Assembly: GCF_018678075.1 (NCBI RefSeq)
Contig: NZ_JAHHIR010000005.1
Location: 162,596-226,595 of the forward strand
DNA: 64,000 nt
Origin: Epibacterium ulvae
GTDB taxonomy: Bacteria > Pseudomonadota > Alphaproteobacteria > Rhodobacterales > Rhodobacteraceae
Direction: 5' to 3'
Positions 9,228 through 17,809 of the stretch are shown one piece after another. Both the position numbers and the translations under genes were made by a program. Under the pieces are notes generated by a model. That model worked only from the letters and a program-made list of their open reading frames with translations, did no database searches and was not told the origin of the DNA. The first letter of the stretch is position 1, and each line of letters opens with the position of its first letter.

Positions 9228-9677
9228 TCACTCCTGTTCTGTCTTGTGCTCGGGAAAGGCAAAGCGCGCCACGATGCGCCGTTGCCAAGGCGCGCTGAGC
9301 GCGCTTTCGACCACACCGTGGCCCTGATAGGCATGGATGAACCGCGCCTGCGCGCCGCAGTGTGTTTGCAGGCCCAGATGTTTGGCCACCGCACCGCTGC
9401 GCATCCGAAACAGGATCACATCGCCCGGTGCCGCTTGCCCCAACGGTTTGTCCAGCAGATGGCGGGTGGCCGCCTGCCACAGACGTTCCTCGCCCTGGGG
9501 TTCGGACCAGTCGCGGCTATAGGCAGGCGGAGCCTCGGGCGCGGCACCGTACAACGCGGTATAGACGCCGCGGATCAGGCCGAGGCAATCACAGCCCGCG
9601 CCACGCAGCGCGCTTTGATGCACATAGGGCGTGCCAAGCCAGCGGCGGGCTTCTTGGGCCGCGCGCACGCCGCTCAT
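9228..9677 (-). CDS. GTA cell-wall peptidase, NlpC/P60 type (g14 homologue)
   Basis: The 149-residue protein has the NlpC/P60 cysteine peptidase layout. An N-terminal ARRWLGTPYVHQSALRGAGCDCLGL carries the catalytic Cys31 in a D-C-L-G-L context, and a later histidine block reads GLQTHCGAQARFIHAY. In GTA particles the homologue is a tail-tip peptidase thought to open peptidoglycan during DNA entry. It overlaps g13 by 4 bases (ATGA) and lies 3 bases before g15. Confidence 0.93.
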   Translation of the reverse strand: MSGVRAAQEARRWLGTPYVHQSALRGAGCDCLGLIRGVYTALYGAAPEAPPAYSRDWSEPQGEERLWQAATRHLLDKPLGQAAPGDVILFRMRSGAVAKHLGLQTHCGAQARFIHAYQGHGVVESALSAPWQRRIVARFAFPEHKTEQE

Positions 9678-10561
9678 CTGCGGCTCCCGCCGGTATTGGC
9701 ATGTTCGCGCCGGGGCACCGCAACCATCCAGTCTTCGCCGGGAATATCCGGGAACCCTTGGTAGTTGAGGATATTGTTGAACTTCAGCCGACAGGTTTCA
9801 AACCGCTTGTCACAGCCCGCCTCCAGACGCAGCAGATCACCGGGTTCAAGGGCCGCGCGCAGGGGTTCCCACAGGGTGACCTCGCGCGTTTTCTCGCGGG
9901 ACAGATCGCGTTTGATCGCCCCCCATAACCCTGCGCCCACGCCCGTCACCACCCGCAAAACGCCACGGGTGAACCATTCGGGTTCAAACCCCGAAAGCGG
10001 CGCAAGGGTCACGGTCTGTGCGTTTTTAACAGCGACGACCGCCGCCTCAACCGCATAGCCCGGAGTGGTCAGATCAAACCCACAGGCGCTGTCGCCCAAC
10101 ACAGCTGTGCAGGGTTTTTGATAGATCCGCCCTTGGGGTTGGTTCAGTCGGTCGGTCAACCCGCGCAGCTCGGCCCGGAACTGGCCATCTTCGCGCGCGA
10201 TCTCGCCGATGTAGCCGCGAAACTGCAACCAGCGCATATCGGGTGCGGCCCAATTGACCAGCCAGCTTTGCACCTCGGCCTCATCATACCGCCCGGCCTC
10301 AATATCCGCATCGGTGACGGCTGCGGCGGACAGCGCGCCCAAGGCCTCGCTGTTGTCCACCGACAGGCCGGTGGCCTGTTCCAACTGGCGTGCAGTCAAC
10401 CCGGTGTCGGCGCGAAACGTCAGGCCGTCAAAGGTCAGATCGCAGTCATGGTCGGTAAAGCCCAACTGCTGCCCATCACGCCGGGTGATCGCCCAGGCCC
10501 GGCACAGCGTTGTGCTGCCCGTGGCCAGATGGGCGCGCAAGTCATCGGGTATCGCCATCAC
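9674..10561 (-). CDS. GTA baseplate hub protein, DUF2163 family (g13 homologue)
   Basis: The 295-residue protein begins MMAIPDDLRAHLATGSTTLCRAWAITRRDG, followed by GFTDHDCDLTFDGLTFRADTG, the hallmark of the DUF2163/phage hub family found in GTAs. Near the C terminus is a conserved cysteine-rich segment (GCDKRFETCRLKFNNILNYQGFPDIPG). That segment corresponds to the iron-sulfur-binding portion described for RcGTA hub proteins. It overlaps both neighbours by ATGA-type junctions. Confidence 0.93.
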   Translation of the reverse strand: MMAIPDDLRAHLATGSTTLCRAWAITRRDGQQLGFTDHDCDLTFDGLTFRADTGLTARQLEQATGLSVDNSEALGALSAAAVTDADIEAGRYDEAEVQSWLVNWAAPDMRWLQFRGYIGEIAREDGQFRAELRGLTDRLNQPQGRIYQKPCTAVLGDSACGFDLTTPGYAVEAAVVAVKNAQTVTLAPLSGFEPEWFTRGVLRVVTGVGAGLWGAIKRDLSREKTREVTLWEPLRAALEPGDLLRLEAGCDKRFETCRLKFNNILNYQGFPDIPGEDWMVAVPRREHANTGGSRR

Positions 10562-11190
10562 ACACGCACCTCCACCACCGGAACATTGGGGGCTTCGCCG
10601 GCTTGGAAGGACGCAACGCTGGTCTGGATCCGGTCGGTGTCAAACCGCACCGGCACATCAAATTCGAAGCCCGCGACAACCTCGGTGCCGATTTCGGGTG
10701 CAAAGACAAATTGCACCCGCCCCAACGTGGTATCGAGGGAGTAATCCACCCCCTCGCGCAGCTCATCCTGGTTCAAGCCCACTTTGACCGTGCCTGCCAC
10801 CGGTTTCGTTATGGGCCGGGCATAGCTGTTGGGGCCAGATGTATAGTGTTTCACCAGTTGAAACGCGCTGGTGATCCCGTCACCGGTGCCAATCACCTGG
10901 TCGCGAAACGTCACCTCGGCCGAGGCAACGGCGGATTTGTAATCCGACCAGTCTTTCCAGCGAAACCCGTTCACCTGCCCCTGACGGGCCTCAAAAAAGG
11001 CGATCAGCGTCTCAATATCCTCTAGCGCGCGCAGACCAAGCCCCGCGTCATAGCGGCGGCGCGAATGGGCCCAGGGGGTGTTGCGTTCCTCAAACCCATT
11101 GGCCAGCGTCACCACATCGGTGCGCCGCTCGGGGCCTCCGACCGAGCCAAAGCTGAGCGAGGCTGGAAATCTCACGTCGTGGAAGCTCAT
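10558..11190 (-). CDS. GTA distal tail protein, DUF2460 family (g12 homologue)
   Basis: The 210-residue protein from the ATG at 11190 has GGAG 6 bases upstream; an earlier ATG at 11226 has no ribosome binding site. MSFHDVRFPASLSFGSVGGPERRTDVVTLANGFEERN and the following WAHSRRRYDAGLGLRALEDIETLIAFFEAR are typical of the DUF2460 phage tail family. The protein connects the tail tube to the baseplate. It overlaps g13 by 4 bases. Confidence 0.93.
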   Translation of the reverse strand: MSFHDVRFPASLSFGSVGGPERRTDVVTLANGFEERNTPWAHSRRRYDAGLGLRALEDIETLIAFFEARQGQVNGFRWKDWSDYKSAVASAEVTFRDQVIGTGDGITSAFQLVKHYTSGPNSYARPITKPVAGTVKVGLNQDELREGVDYSLDTTLGRVQFVFAPEIGTEVVAGFEFDVPVRFDTDRIQTSVASFQAGEAPNVPVVEVRV

Positions 11191-11206
11191 GGATTTCTCC
11201 CTTGTG

Positions 11207-11866
11207 TTACCGGTTGCGATTGCCACGGCTGAGCGCGCGCGACATTTGTGCGGCGATCTGGCCCTGGCTGCGTTGAAAGCTCTGCGCGTCTTGGGTCTGG
11301 ATATTCATCACGATGGTCGGGCTGCTGCCGCCGCCAGCGCTGCGCACGCCGAGCGATCCATCCGCGCCGCGTGCCAGCGGCATGATCGCTTCGGGGCCGG
11401 CTTCGCCCATCAACCCGGTGCCGCCGCGCATGGGAAACTGGGTGGGGCCGGACACCACGCCGCCTCGGGCAAACGGTGTCACCCGTCCCTGGCTAAAGGC
11501 GGCGCCATCGGCAAAAGGCAGCAGGTTCCCCACCAGCCCTGCCAAACCGTCACTCAGCAGATTTCCGGCCTGATTTGCGACCGGGTTCACGGCGGCATTA
11601 TAAGTGGTGCGGATCACGGATCGCGCAACAGTTTCAAGCGTTTCTGACAGGTTTCTCCCATCAAACACCAACCCGTCAAAGGCCCGGCGCAACCCGCGCG
11701 ACAGGCCGCGTTCCAGCGTTTTGGCGTCCTCACCCGTGGCGGCCAACGCGGCGCGCACGCGGGACAGTTCACCATCAAAGGTGGCGGCCATCTGCGCCGC
11801 GCCGCCAAGGGAGTTCTCCAGCGCTTCAGCGCTCAATTCCAGCGCGGTGATGTCTTCCAGGGCCAT
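11207..11866 (-). CDS. GTA tail tape-measure protein (g11 homologue)
   Basis: The 219-residue protein has a helical N-terminal half (ELSAEALENSLGGAAQMAATFDGELSRVRAALAATGEDAKTLERGL). A Gly/Ala-rich, hydrophobic middle region follows, with the phrase PFARGGVVSGPTQFPM typical of phage tape-measure C termini. The short length fits the short tail of GTA particles, since tape-measure length sets tail length. The gene lies between the chaperone genes and the distal tail gene, as in R. capsulatus. Confidence 0.92.
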   Translation of the reverse strand: MALEDITALELSAEALENSLGGAAQMAATFDGELSRVRAALAATGEDAKTLERGLSRGLRRAFDGLVFDGRNLSETLETVARSVIRTTYNAAVNPVANQAGNLLSDGLAGLVGNLLPFADGAAFSQGRVTPFARGGVVSGPTQFPMRGGTGLMGEAGPEAIMPLARGADGSLGVRSAGGGSSPTIVMNIQTQDAQSFQRSQGQIAAQMSRALSRGNRNR

Positions 11867-11878
11867 GTCTCGCTCCTC

Positions 11879-12088
11879 TTATGGGGTTGGGGTCTTGCTC
11901 GGACCGTCCGGAAAAGCGCGCATCAGATCGCTGAGCCGGTCGCGATCCATCGGCGCAGGCGCAGCGGGCCCCAGCAGGAGCCGCAGCTCAGCCGGGGTCA
12001 GCGCCCAGAACGCATCCGGCGACAGGCCAAGGCCCGCGATGCCCGCCCGCATCATGGCCGGCCAATCAAAACCAGCCTCCGCGGTCAT
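11879..12088 (-). CDS. GTA tail assembly chaperone-like protein (g10.1 homologue)
   Basis: The 69-residue protein reads FDWPAMMRAGIAGLGLSPDAFWALTPAELRLLLG, the signature of the small phage family placed between the g10 and g11 genes in GTA clusters. It overlaps g10 by 4 bases (ATGA). In phages this position usually encodes the second tail assembly chaperone that coats the tape measure before tube assembly; that role is inferred from position. Confidence 0.9.
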   Translation of the reverse strand: MTAEAGFDWPAMMRAGIAGLGLSPDAFWALTPAELRLLLGPAAPAPMDRDRLSDLMRAFPDGPSKTPTP

Positions 12089-12411
12089 TGAGGCCCCGCA
12101 AAGGCACGCGCCAGCAGTTGCGCGGCGGCACGAGTGGCGGCCATCGGCCCGCCTGCGATCTCAGCCGAGGCAAGCTCAGCCGCTGTGATTGCCGAGCCAC
12201 CGCCGCGTAGGCCCGCCAGCAACAGCCCCATCAAATCGCGTGAGGAAAACCCATTGTTTTCAAATCGCTGCACAAGGGAGATAAGGCTACCCTCGCCCAG
12301 GCTTTCCTCCAACTCCGCAAGCGCGCCGAGGGTCAAGCGCATCACCTGCGCATCACCGTTGAGGATCAGCGCCACCTCGCCGCGATAGGGGTTGACCGGG
12401 GTTTCCATCAC
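12085..12411 (-). CDS. GTA tail assembly chaperone (g10 homologue)
   Basis: The 108-residue protein opens PVNPYRGEVALILNGDAQVMRLTLGALAELEESLGEGSLISLVQRFE, the pattern of the gene transfer agent family protein g10 (phage tail-chaperone type). It overlaps both g9 and g10.1 by 4 bases. Its role in packaging the tape measure during tail assembly is inferred from family and order. Confidence 0.91.
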   Translation of the reverse strand: MMETPVNPYRGEVALILNGDAQVMRLTLGALAELEESLGEGSLISLVQRFENNGFSSRDLMGLLLAGLRGGGSAITAAELASAEIAGGPMAATRAAAQLLARAFAGPQ

Positions 12412-12821
12412 GCGGCCTCAAACGTCAGGGCACCGGCGCTGGCGAGGCTCAGCTCATAGGTGGCCTCACCATTGTGGGAGCCTGCATATTCAAGCGACGT
12501 CACCTGAAAGGCACCTTGGACGGTTCCAAAGTCTGGGATAACCACCTGAAAGGACGGAACTTCTCCGTCAAAGAACAGCTGGCGCGCGCGGGCATCGGTA
12601 TTGGCGTCACGAAACACCCCAGAGCCCGAGATCGCGGCAGAGCGCACACCGGCCCCCGCCAACAGTTCGCGCCAGCCGCCCTGGCTTTCGAGGCTTGTAA
12701 TATCAACGGTTTCCGCGTTGAAACTGATGCGGGTGGCACGCAGTCCTGCCAGGGTTTCAAAGAATCCGTCGCCGGTCATATCCACCTTGATCAAAAGGTC
12801 TTTGCCGTTTTGGGCTGCCAT
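12408..12821 (-). CDS. GTA major tail protein (g9 homologue)
   Basis: The 137-residue protein shows the phage major tail (TP901-1-like) pattern: AAQNGKDLLIKVDMTGDGFFETLAGLRATRISFNAETVDITS, then GVFRDANTDARARQLFF and SLEYAGSHNGEATYELSLASAGALTF. It polymerises into the tail tube. A 59-base gap to g8 upstream contains CAAGGAGACGAGAC just before the start, a strong ribosome binding site as expected for a highly made structural protein. Confidence 0.94.
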   Translation of the reverse strand: MAAQNGKDLLIKVDMTGDGFFETLAGLRATRISFNAETVDITSLESQGGWRELLAGAGVRSAAISGSGVFRDANTDARARQLFFDGEVPSFQVVIPDFGTVQGAFQVTSLEYAGSHNGEATYELSLASAGALTFEAA

Positions 12822-12880
12822 GTCTCGTCTCCTTGGGGCTCATCCGCCAAAGCGGGGTGAAATTCATGGTTAACAGATGG

Positions 12881-13300
12881 TTAAGGGGTCGCGTTTACGT
12901 CATCCACATGCACCCGGAACCGAAGGCTGACTTCGCGCCCGCCAGATTTCAGCGACCGCGCTACCGCCCGGTCAAACCAGCGCCCCGTCACCGCACCGCG
13001 CGCCAGTGTCAAAGGGGATGACAAGAGCGCGTCGCAAATGTCGCCGGCCACCTGTTTGGCCCCGGCAAAACCGGCGCTGTCACTGATCACCCGCAACGTC
13101 ATCAGGTAGAGCGCGGCCTGGGTGCCTTGATCGGAGCGATCGCGGGCTTCTTCGGTGCCGATCAGCACATAGACCGGCGGCAAGGCACCGCTGGGCAGCG
13201 CGTCATAGATATGGCCGGATGTAGATGCAAAAACCGCGCTATCTGATTGTAACGTCATATAAATCGCAGCCTGCAAGGCGGCAGAGGTTGCATAGCTCAT
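12881..13300 (-). CDS. GTA tail terminator protein, DUF3168 family (g8 homologue)
   Basis: The 139-residue protein reads SYATSAALQAAIYMTLQSDSAVF, then IYDALPSGALPPVYVLIGTEEARDRSDQGTQ and ends LKSGGREVSLRFRVHVDD. This is the DUF3168 tail-completion/terminator family found between the head-tail stopper and the major tail protein. It caps the tail tube for joining to the head. It overlaps g7 by 4 bases. Confidence 0.92.
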   Translation of the reverse strand: MSYATSAALQAAIYMTLQSDSAVFASTSGHIYDALPSGALPPVYVLIGTEEARDRSDQGTQAALYLMTLRVISDSAGFAGAKQVAGDICDALLSSPLTLARGAVTGRWFDRAVARSLKSGGREVSLRFRVHVDDVNATP

Positions 13301-13635
13301 AGCGCCACCTCCTCAACTGCGAAACAGGTGAGGTATCGCCCCAGCGCGTCTGCTTCGGCGACCGCGTGGATCAGAAAACGGCGGTTGCCTTCCAGCAGAT
13401 ATTGGTCCGGGCGGGGGCGTTCGGGGCTGCCTTCGGGGGCGGCGCGCAGGGTGATGCGATAGCGTTGCAATGACAGCGCCGCGCCGTTTTGGGCAGTGTT
13501 GCGCCCGGTCAAGGCGCGGACCTCGGCCCAAAGCTCCCCGATCGGGGTTTCGACCTCCTTGTAGCCACCCGCACCATCGGCGGTGCGTTCAGGAGCAACC
13601 AGAGTCAGCAAACGGTTCAGGTTCACGGGTTTCAT
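13297..13635 (-). CDS. GTA head-tail stopper / adaptor protein (g7 homologue)
   Basis: The 112-residue protein begins MKPVNLNRLLTLVAPERTADGAGGYKEVETPIGELWAEVRALTGRN and continues with SLQRYRITLRAAPEGSPERP, the phage head-tail joining (SPP1 gp16-like) pattern. It lies between the connector g6 and terminator g8 with 4-base overlaps on both sides, the normal GTA order. Confidence 0.92.
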   Translation of the reverse strand: MKPVNLNRLLTLVAPERTADGAGGYKEVETPIGELWAEVRALTGRNTAQNGAALSLQRYRITLRAAPEGSPERPRPDQYLLEGNRRFLIHAVAEADALGRYLTCFAVEEVAL

Positions 13636-14231
13636 GCGCGTCCCCCCAATGCGAGGCGCAGCACCCGGTGGCGTTCAATCAGGGAGGTGACACCAAAGGG
13701 CATGCAGCCCCGGTGCAGTCCGGTGTCGTCGCGGTGTTCATAGTAATGCGCCGCCAGCATCATCACCGCCTGCACCAAATCCGCCGCCAACGCGTCAAAC
13801 CCCGTTGCCAGTCCGGCGGTGAACTCAACCCGCATATGGCCGCCGACAGGAATGCTGGGAAGACAGACACTTGTCGGACGCAATTGCGCGACCTGGGCGT
13901 CACTGTTGAGGGTGTAAAGGCCCGCGTCCAACAGGGTCTCGCCCCCGTCGCGGTCCACGGACACCAGCACCGTCACGGCTGTCACCGGCACCAAAGGCAG
14001 CGCCAGAACCGAAGGGTCACGCCAGCGGTTGACGTTCAGCGTATAATCACGCGTGATCAGCACTTTGCCGATGCGGGTTTCAATGGCGGCCAGGCTTGCG
14101 CGCAGAAACCCAAGCAAGAGCGCATCCTGCAGGCTTTCGGTGCCAAAACCGCGCCCCAGTCGCAAATGGGCCTTGAAAGCATCAAGCGGCAAGGCCGCGT
14201 CTGGTATCTGGGTGCGTTCTGTCACGATCAT
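13632..14231 (-). CDS. GTA head-tail connector / adaptor protein (g6 homologue)
   Basis: The 199-residue protein from the ATG at 14231 has GGAG 9 bases upstream; the ATG at 14240 would have it directly adjacent and too close. It contains ALPLDAFKAHLRLGRGFGTESLQDALLLGFLRASLAAIETRIGKVLITRDYTL, the gp6-like connector pattern, and a PSVLALPLVPVTAVTVLVS segment. It forms the ring below the portal. About 170 bases separate it from the capsid gene upstream. Confidence 0.91.
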   Translation of the reverse strand: MIVTERTQIPDAALPLDAFKAHLRLGRGFGTESLQDALLLGFLRASLAAIETRIGKVLITRDYTLNVNRWRDPSVLALPLVPVTAVTVLVSVDRDGGETLLDAGLYTLNSDAQVAQLRPTSVCLPSIPVGGHMRVEFTAGLATGFDALAADLVQAVMMLAAHYYEHRDDTGLHRGCMPFGVTSLIERHRVLRLALGGRA

Positions 14232-14401
14232 CGCGTTCATCTCCGCAGGCGGGCGTTGGCGTTTCGGGTGGGGTTTAAGGTCGGCGCGCACCACTTGCGG
14301 TGCCTGGACGGTTGGGTGCAGCAAGGCGGCGCAATATGGGCGATGCGCACCGACCGACGGAGACGGGCTGCCGCCCCCGTCATTCGGGCCTCATGGTCGG
14401 A

Positions 14402-15562
14402 TCACGAGGTGCCGAATTTCAGCAGTTTGATCGCCGCAAAATCGCTGACGTCGCCGCCGACGCGTTTGGTGGCATAAAACAGCACATGCGGCTTGGCGCT
14501 GAAGGGGTCGCGCAGCACCCGCAGGTCGGGGCGTTCGGCGATGGTGTAGCCGCTGGCAAAATCGCCAAAGGCAATGGAATAGCTGTTGGAGCCCACATCA
14601 GGCATGTCCTCGGCAATCAACACCGGGTAGCCGAGCAGCATCGCAGGCTCACCGGCCGCTAGCCCATCGGTCCACAGGAAGCGGCCATCGCCGTCCTTGA
14701 GCTTGCGCACGTGGCCTGCGGTTTTGGAGTTCATCACAAATGCCCCATTGGCGCGGTATTGTGCCCCCAGCGCATAGACCAGATCGATGATCGGATCACC
14801 GCTGTCCAAAAGGCCGTTGGTCCCGGTGACCACATAGCCCAGGTTGCCCCAGCTCCAACTGTCGTTTTCGGTGACCGGATGGGTCAGGAAGCCGGTGGGT
14901 TTGTCGATGCCGTCGCCGTTCACAAAGGCCTCGGCCTCGGCGCGGGCAAAGGTGGTGGCGATGCGGCCGGCCAGCCAGCCCTCAATCTCAAACGCGCTGT
15001 CGTCCAGCAAACGCTGAGAGACCTTGGGCAGTGCCGACAGCTCATGCAGCGGGATGGAAATGCGTTCGATGGTGCCGGTTGTGGTCTCGGACGCATTTGC
15101 GGTCTCGGACGCCCAGCCAGAGCCCATCTCGGCGTGGTCGACCAGCACATCATAAGACGTGGCCTCAACATGAACCACGGAGGCAATCGAGCGGACAGAA
15201 GCGGAGGTCGCCAGAACCGCATTCACGCTCTCGGACGTTACGGGATCCACCAGATAGCCGCCATCGGTATTGACGGCCGTCGACAGCGCTTTGGTGTCAA
15301 ATTCCAGCCCGCGCATGGCGGCGTCATCGCCGGTGCGTAGATAGGTGTCAAAGGCCTTTTGGTGCGGCGCTTCGACATCGGCGGTGGTGGCCAGCTGAGG
15401 GCGGGCAATGTGCTGTGCAGTCTGGCGAGTGGTTCGGTCCAACATGGTCATACGCTCATCTTGTTGTTGCAGTTTATTTTTCACTTCGCTTTGCAAGGTG
15501 CTGATTTGGTTCACAAACCCATTCAGCGCTTGATGCAGGTCATGGTCGGTCACGTCAGTCAT
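14402..15562 (-). CDS. GTA major capsid protein, HK97 fold (g5 homologue)
   Basis: The 386-residue protein has a coiled N-terminal scaffold-like segment (residues ~8-60: ALNGFVNQISTLQSEVKNKLQQQDERMTML). The HK97-type capsid domain follows, with STAVNTDGGYLVDPVTSESV, EVSAL-type ELSALPKVSQRLLDDS, and FVNGDGIDKPTGFL, ending DVSDFAAIKLLKFGTS. The N-terminal segment is normally removed by the prohead protease encoded just upstream. A strong ribosome binding site (AAGGAG) precedes the start. Confidence 0.96.
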   Translation of the reverse strand: MTDVTDHDLHQALNGFVNQISTLQSEVKNKLQQQDERMTMLDRTTRQTAQHIARPQLATTADVEAPHQKAFDTYLRTGDDAAMRGLEFDTKALSTAVNTDGGYLVDPVTSESVNAVLATSASVRSIASVVHVEATSYDVLVDHAEMGSGWASETANASETTTGTIERISIPLHELSALPKVSQRLLDDSAFEIEGWLAGRIATTFARAEAEAFVNGDGIDKPTGFLTHPVTENDSWSWGNLGYVVTGTNGLLDSGDPIIDLVYALGAQYRANGAFVMNSKTAGHVRKLKDGDGRFLWTDGLAAGEPAMLLGYPVLIAEDMPDVGSNSYSIAFGDFASGYTIAERPDLRVLRDPFSAKPHVLFYATKRVGGDVSDFAAIKLLKFGTS

Positions 15563-15574
15563 CGGCGGTCTCCT

Positions 15575-16138
15575 TCACAAGGTTTCGCGTTGCAGCTGCT
15601 GGGTCGCCTGGCGCAAAGCCTGCGCCAGAACATGCAGGTTTTCGGTCCGTTCGGATTTCTGCGCGGGGCGCACGCGGGCGGTGGGCAACATGGGAAATGT
15701 CACCAGCGAGACCTCCCACAGGTCCAGCTCCAACAGCTGGCGGCCGCCACTATCGTTGCGCGCGCTTTTGGTGGTGCGATAGCCGATCGACAGACCATCC
15801 AGCGCGCCGGCGGCGATCAGGGCTGCGGCCTCGGCCCCTTGGCGGGTTTCGGTGAGGATCCGGCCGGAAACATACAGGCCCGTGGCGTCCTCGCGTAGCT
15901 CATCCCAGATGCCAATCGGCTGGGTCGGATCGTGTTGCCACAGCATTTTCACCCGGCGCCCCTGCGCGGCCAGCCGCTCTAGCGCCCCAGTGTAGGCGCC
16001 GGGCATGACCTGATCGCCGCCCTGGTCGACCTCACCAAACCGGGAGGCATACCCTTGGATCCGCGCGCCTTCCGTCAGGGTGATCGGCGCGGGGTTTTCG
16101 GCAAATTTGACTTCTAGTTGCGGCTCGATATGCATCAA
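15575..16138 (-). CDS. GTA prohead protease, HK97 family (g4 homologue)
   Basis: The 187-residue protein contains RIQGYASRFGEVDQGGDQVMPGAYTGALERLAAQGRRVKMLWQHDPTQPIGIWDELRED. In it the His of the LWQHD motif and the later SIGY (DGLSIGYRTTKS) are the usual HK97 protease active-site landmarks. It matures the capsid by cutting off the scaffold segment of the major capsid protein. It sits 12 bases before the capsid gene, so the two are probably coupled. Confidence 0.94.
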   Translation of the reverse strand: MMHIEPQLEVKFAENPAPITLTEGARIQGYASRFGEVDQGGDQVMPGAYTGALERLAAQGRRVKMLWQHDPTQPIGIWDELREDATGLYVSGRILTETRQGAEAAALIAAGALDGLSIGYRTTKSARNDSGGRQLLELDLWEVSLVTFPMLPTARVRPAQKSERTENLHVLAQALRQATQQLQRETL

Positions 16139-16158
16139 CTTCTCCGGTTAACCAGTTG

Positions 16159-16377
16159 TTAAGGAACGATCATGAAGGACTGCGCCGCCTGGGCGAGGAT
16201 CACGGCCGCAACGCCGTAAACCGTGAGCCAGAGACGTTTTTCCAGCCGTTCCATCATCATCTCGATCCGATCCAGACGCCGGTTCAGCGCCTCCTGCTGG
16301 ATCTGATAGATCCGCTCATGGGCCGACAGGCGCAGCCCCGGTGAACAGTCAAAGGCGCTGTAGGGTCCATCAGCCAT
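16159..16377 (-). CDS. Small GTA membrane-type protein (g3.5 homologue)
   Basis: The 72-residue protein starts at the ATG at 16377, which overlaps the g3 stop by 8 bases; an upstream in-frame ATG at 16431 lies deep inside g3. The N-terminal part has a charged helix (RIYQIQQEALNRRLDRIEMMMERLEKRLW) and the C-terminal part a hydrophobic helix (LTVYGVAAVILAQAAQSFMIV). Its position between portal and protease matches g3.5 of R. capsulatus, whose function is not established. Confidence 0.85.
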   Translation of the reverse strand: MADGPYSAFDCSPGLRLSAHERIYQIQQEALNRRLDRIEMMMERLEKRLWLTVYGVAAVILAQAAQSFMIVP

Positions 16378-17584
16378 CGGCGTGCTCCTGCATCTTGGGT
16401 GGCAGGCCCAGAAGATGGCGTTTTTCCGCATCGGTCAGGAAATCGGCAGCTGAAATGCGCCGCCACTGCGCCTCGCGTTCGGTAGCCAAGGCGGGTACTT
16501 GGTCAAGGTCGGGCGCAAGGGTCAGCGGCGTGCCCATATAGCGCGACAGCCAATCCGACAGATCCGCCGTCACCCGCGTGGCCAGCGGCAGCACGGTCAG
16601 CCGGTAAAAGGCGCGGTTGGCTTCCTGGTAGTTGGCATAGGTCGCATCCCCCTTGATCCCCATCAGCATCGGCGGCACCCCAAATGCGAGGGCGATTTCG
16701 CGGGCAGCGGAATCTTTGGTGGCCTGAAACTCCATATCAGAGGGTGAGAACCCCATCGGTTTCCAGTCCAGCCCTCCTTCCAGCACCATGGGCCGGCCGG
16801 CATTGCGCGCCCCTTGGAAGCTTTCAGCGATCTCATCCGACAGGCGGCGAAACTGTTCCTCGCTCAAGGTGCCAAGCGCGTCAGAGCCGTTCCAGACCAA
16901 GGCTCCCGACGGGCGCGCGGCATTGTCCAGCAAGGACTTTGACCAGCGCGAGGCGGAGTTGTGCACATCCACCGCCATGGCAGCGGCCTGCAGCGGGGAG
17001 AACCCGTAGTGGTCGTCCTGGGGGTGGAAATTGCGGATATGACAGATCGGAGAGATCGCGCCAGTGGCCGCAAACCGGTGCTTGCGCCCGCCCACCGCAT
17101 ATTCATAGGCCTGCGGCCAGCCGTCACTGCCCGGCACCACCCGCATCCGGTCCGAGCGCAGCACGTGCAGCTCTCCCGGCAGATCACTGGCAAGGTCATC
17201 CGCCATCGCCGCCGCCTCAACATAGGCATTGCCGGACAGCAGAAGATGTCCATAGAGCGCTTCCAGAAATTCGGCGCGCCCCTGTGCGGTATTGGGCCGG
17301 GTGATGAGGGCGAGCATCGGGTGGCTGTCATAACGGCGTGTGCTGTCTTGTAGGGTCAAGGGCAGCGCGGCGGCGGCCTCCGCGATCAGTTTGACGGCGC
17401 GAAAACCGACCGGATTGGCGGCAAAGCCTGCGCGGGTCAGAGTGGCCGTGTCACGGGGGCTCCAGGCGGCCTGGGCGCTGGTGGTCCTATTGACAAGACG
17501 CGCGGCGGCGCTGGCCTTGGTCTCCACCGTTGGGGCAGGTTTGGGTGCGCCAGATGGGGGACGGCGCAGACGATCAAACAGCAT
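16370..17584 (-). CDS. GTA portal protein, HK97 family (g3 homologue)
   Basis: The 404-residue phage portal protein contains FRAVKLIAEAAAALPLTLQD, the gate-like block LLLSGNAYVEA, FSPLQAAAMAVDVHNSASRWSKSLLDNAARPSGAL, and the C-terminal IALAFGVPPMLMGIKGDATYANYQEANRAFYRLTVLPL. It forms the ring through which DNA is packaged and ejected. AGAGGAG lies about 8 bases upstream of the start. A 225-base gap containing a terminator-like hairpin separates it from g2. Confidence 0.95.
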   Translation of the reverse strand: MLFDRLRRPPSGAPKPAPTVETKASAAARLVNRTTSAQAAWSPRDTATLTRAGFAANPVGFRAVKLIAEAAAALPLTLQDSTRRYDSHPMLALITRPNTAQGRAEFLEALYGHLLLSGNAYVEAAAMADDLASDLPGELHVLRSDRMRVVPGSDGWPQAYEYAVGGRKHRFAATGAISPICHIRNFHPQDDHYGFSPLQAAAMAVDVHNSASRWSKSLLDNAARPSGALVWNGSDALGTLSEEQFRRLSDEIAESFQGARNAGRPMVLEGGLDWKPMGFSPSDMEFQATKDSAAREIALAFGVPPMLMGIKGDATYANYQEANRAFYRLTVLPLATRVTADLSDWLSRYMGTPLTLAPDLDQVPALATEREAQWRRISAADFLTDAEKRHLLGLPPKMQEHADG

Positions 17585-17719
17585 GGGTGGGCTCCTCTGG
17601 TGCGGTGGGGCAAGGGATCAAAGCGTGGGGACAAGAATGCGGCATGGGTCCTAACAAGGTCGTTCCGAGCCGTGCGCCGAAGCCGCAACACTTGGTTAAC
17701 CACGGAGTGCAAGACATTG

Positions 17720-17755
17720 TTTAAAAAGAAAACGGCCCGCAGATGCGGACCGTTT
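17720..17755 (-). terminator. Terminator-like hairpin between GTA genes g2 and g3
   Basis: Reading the minus strand, AAACGGTCCGCA pairs with TGCGGGCCGTTT (12 bp, one G-U pair, very tight loop) and is followed by TCTTTTTAAA. It has the form of a Rho-independent terminator in the direction of GTA transcription. Confidence 0.7.
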
Positions 17756-17809
17756 CAAGTGTTGCATTGGCCGGATTTTGACCGATTATTTGCCCGTCCA
17801 TTTGACCAT

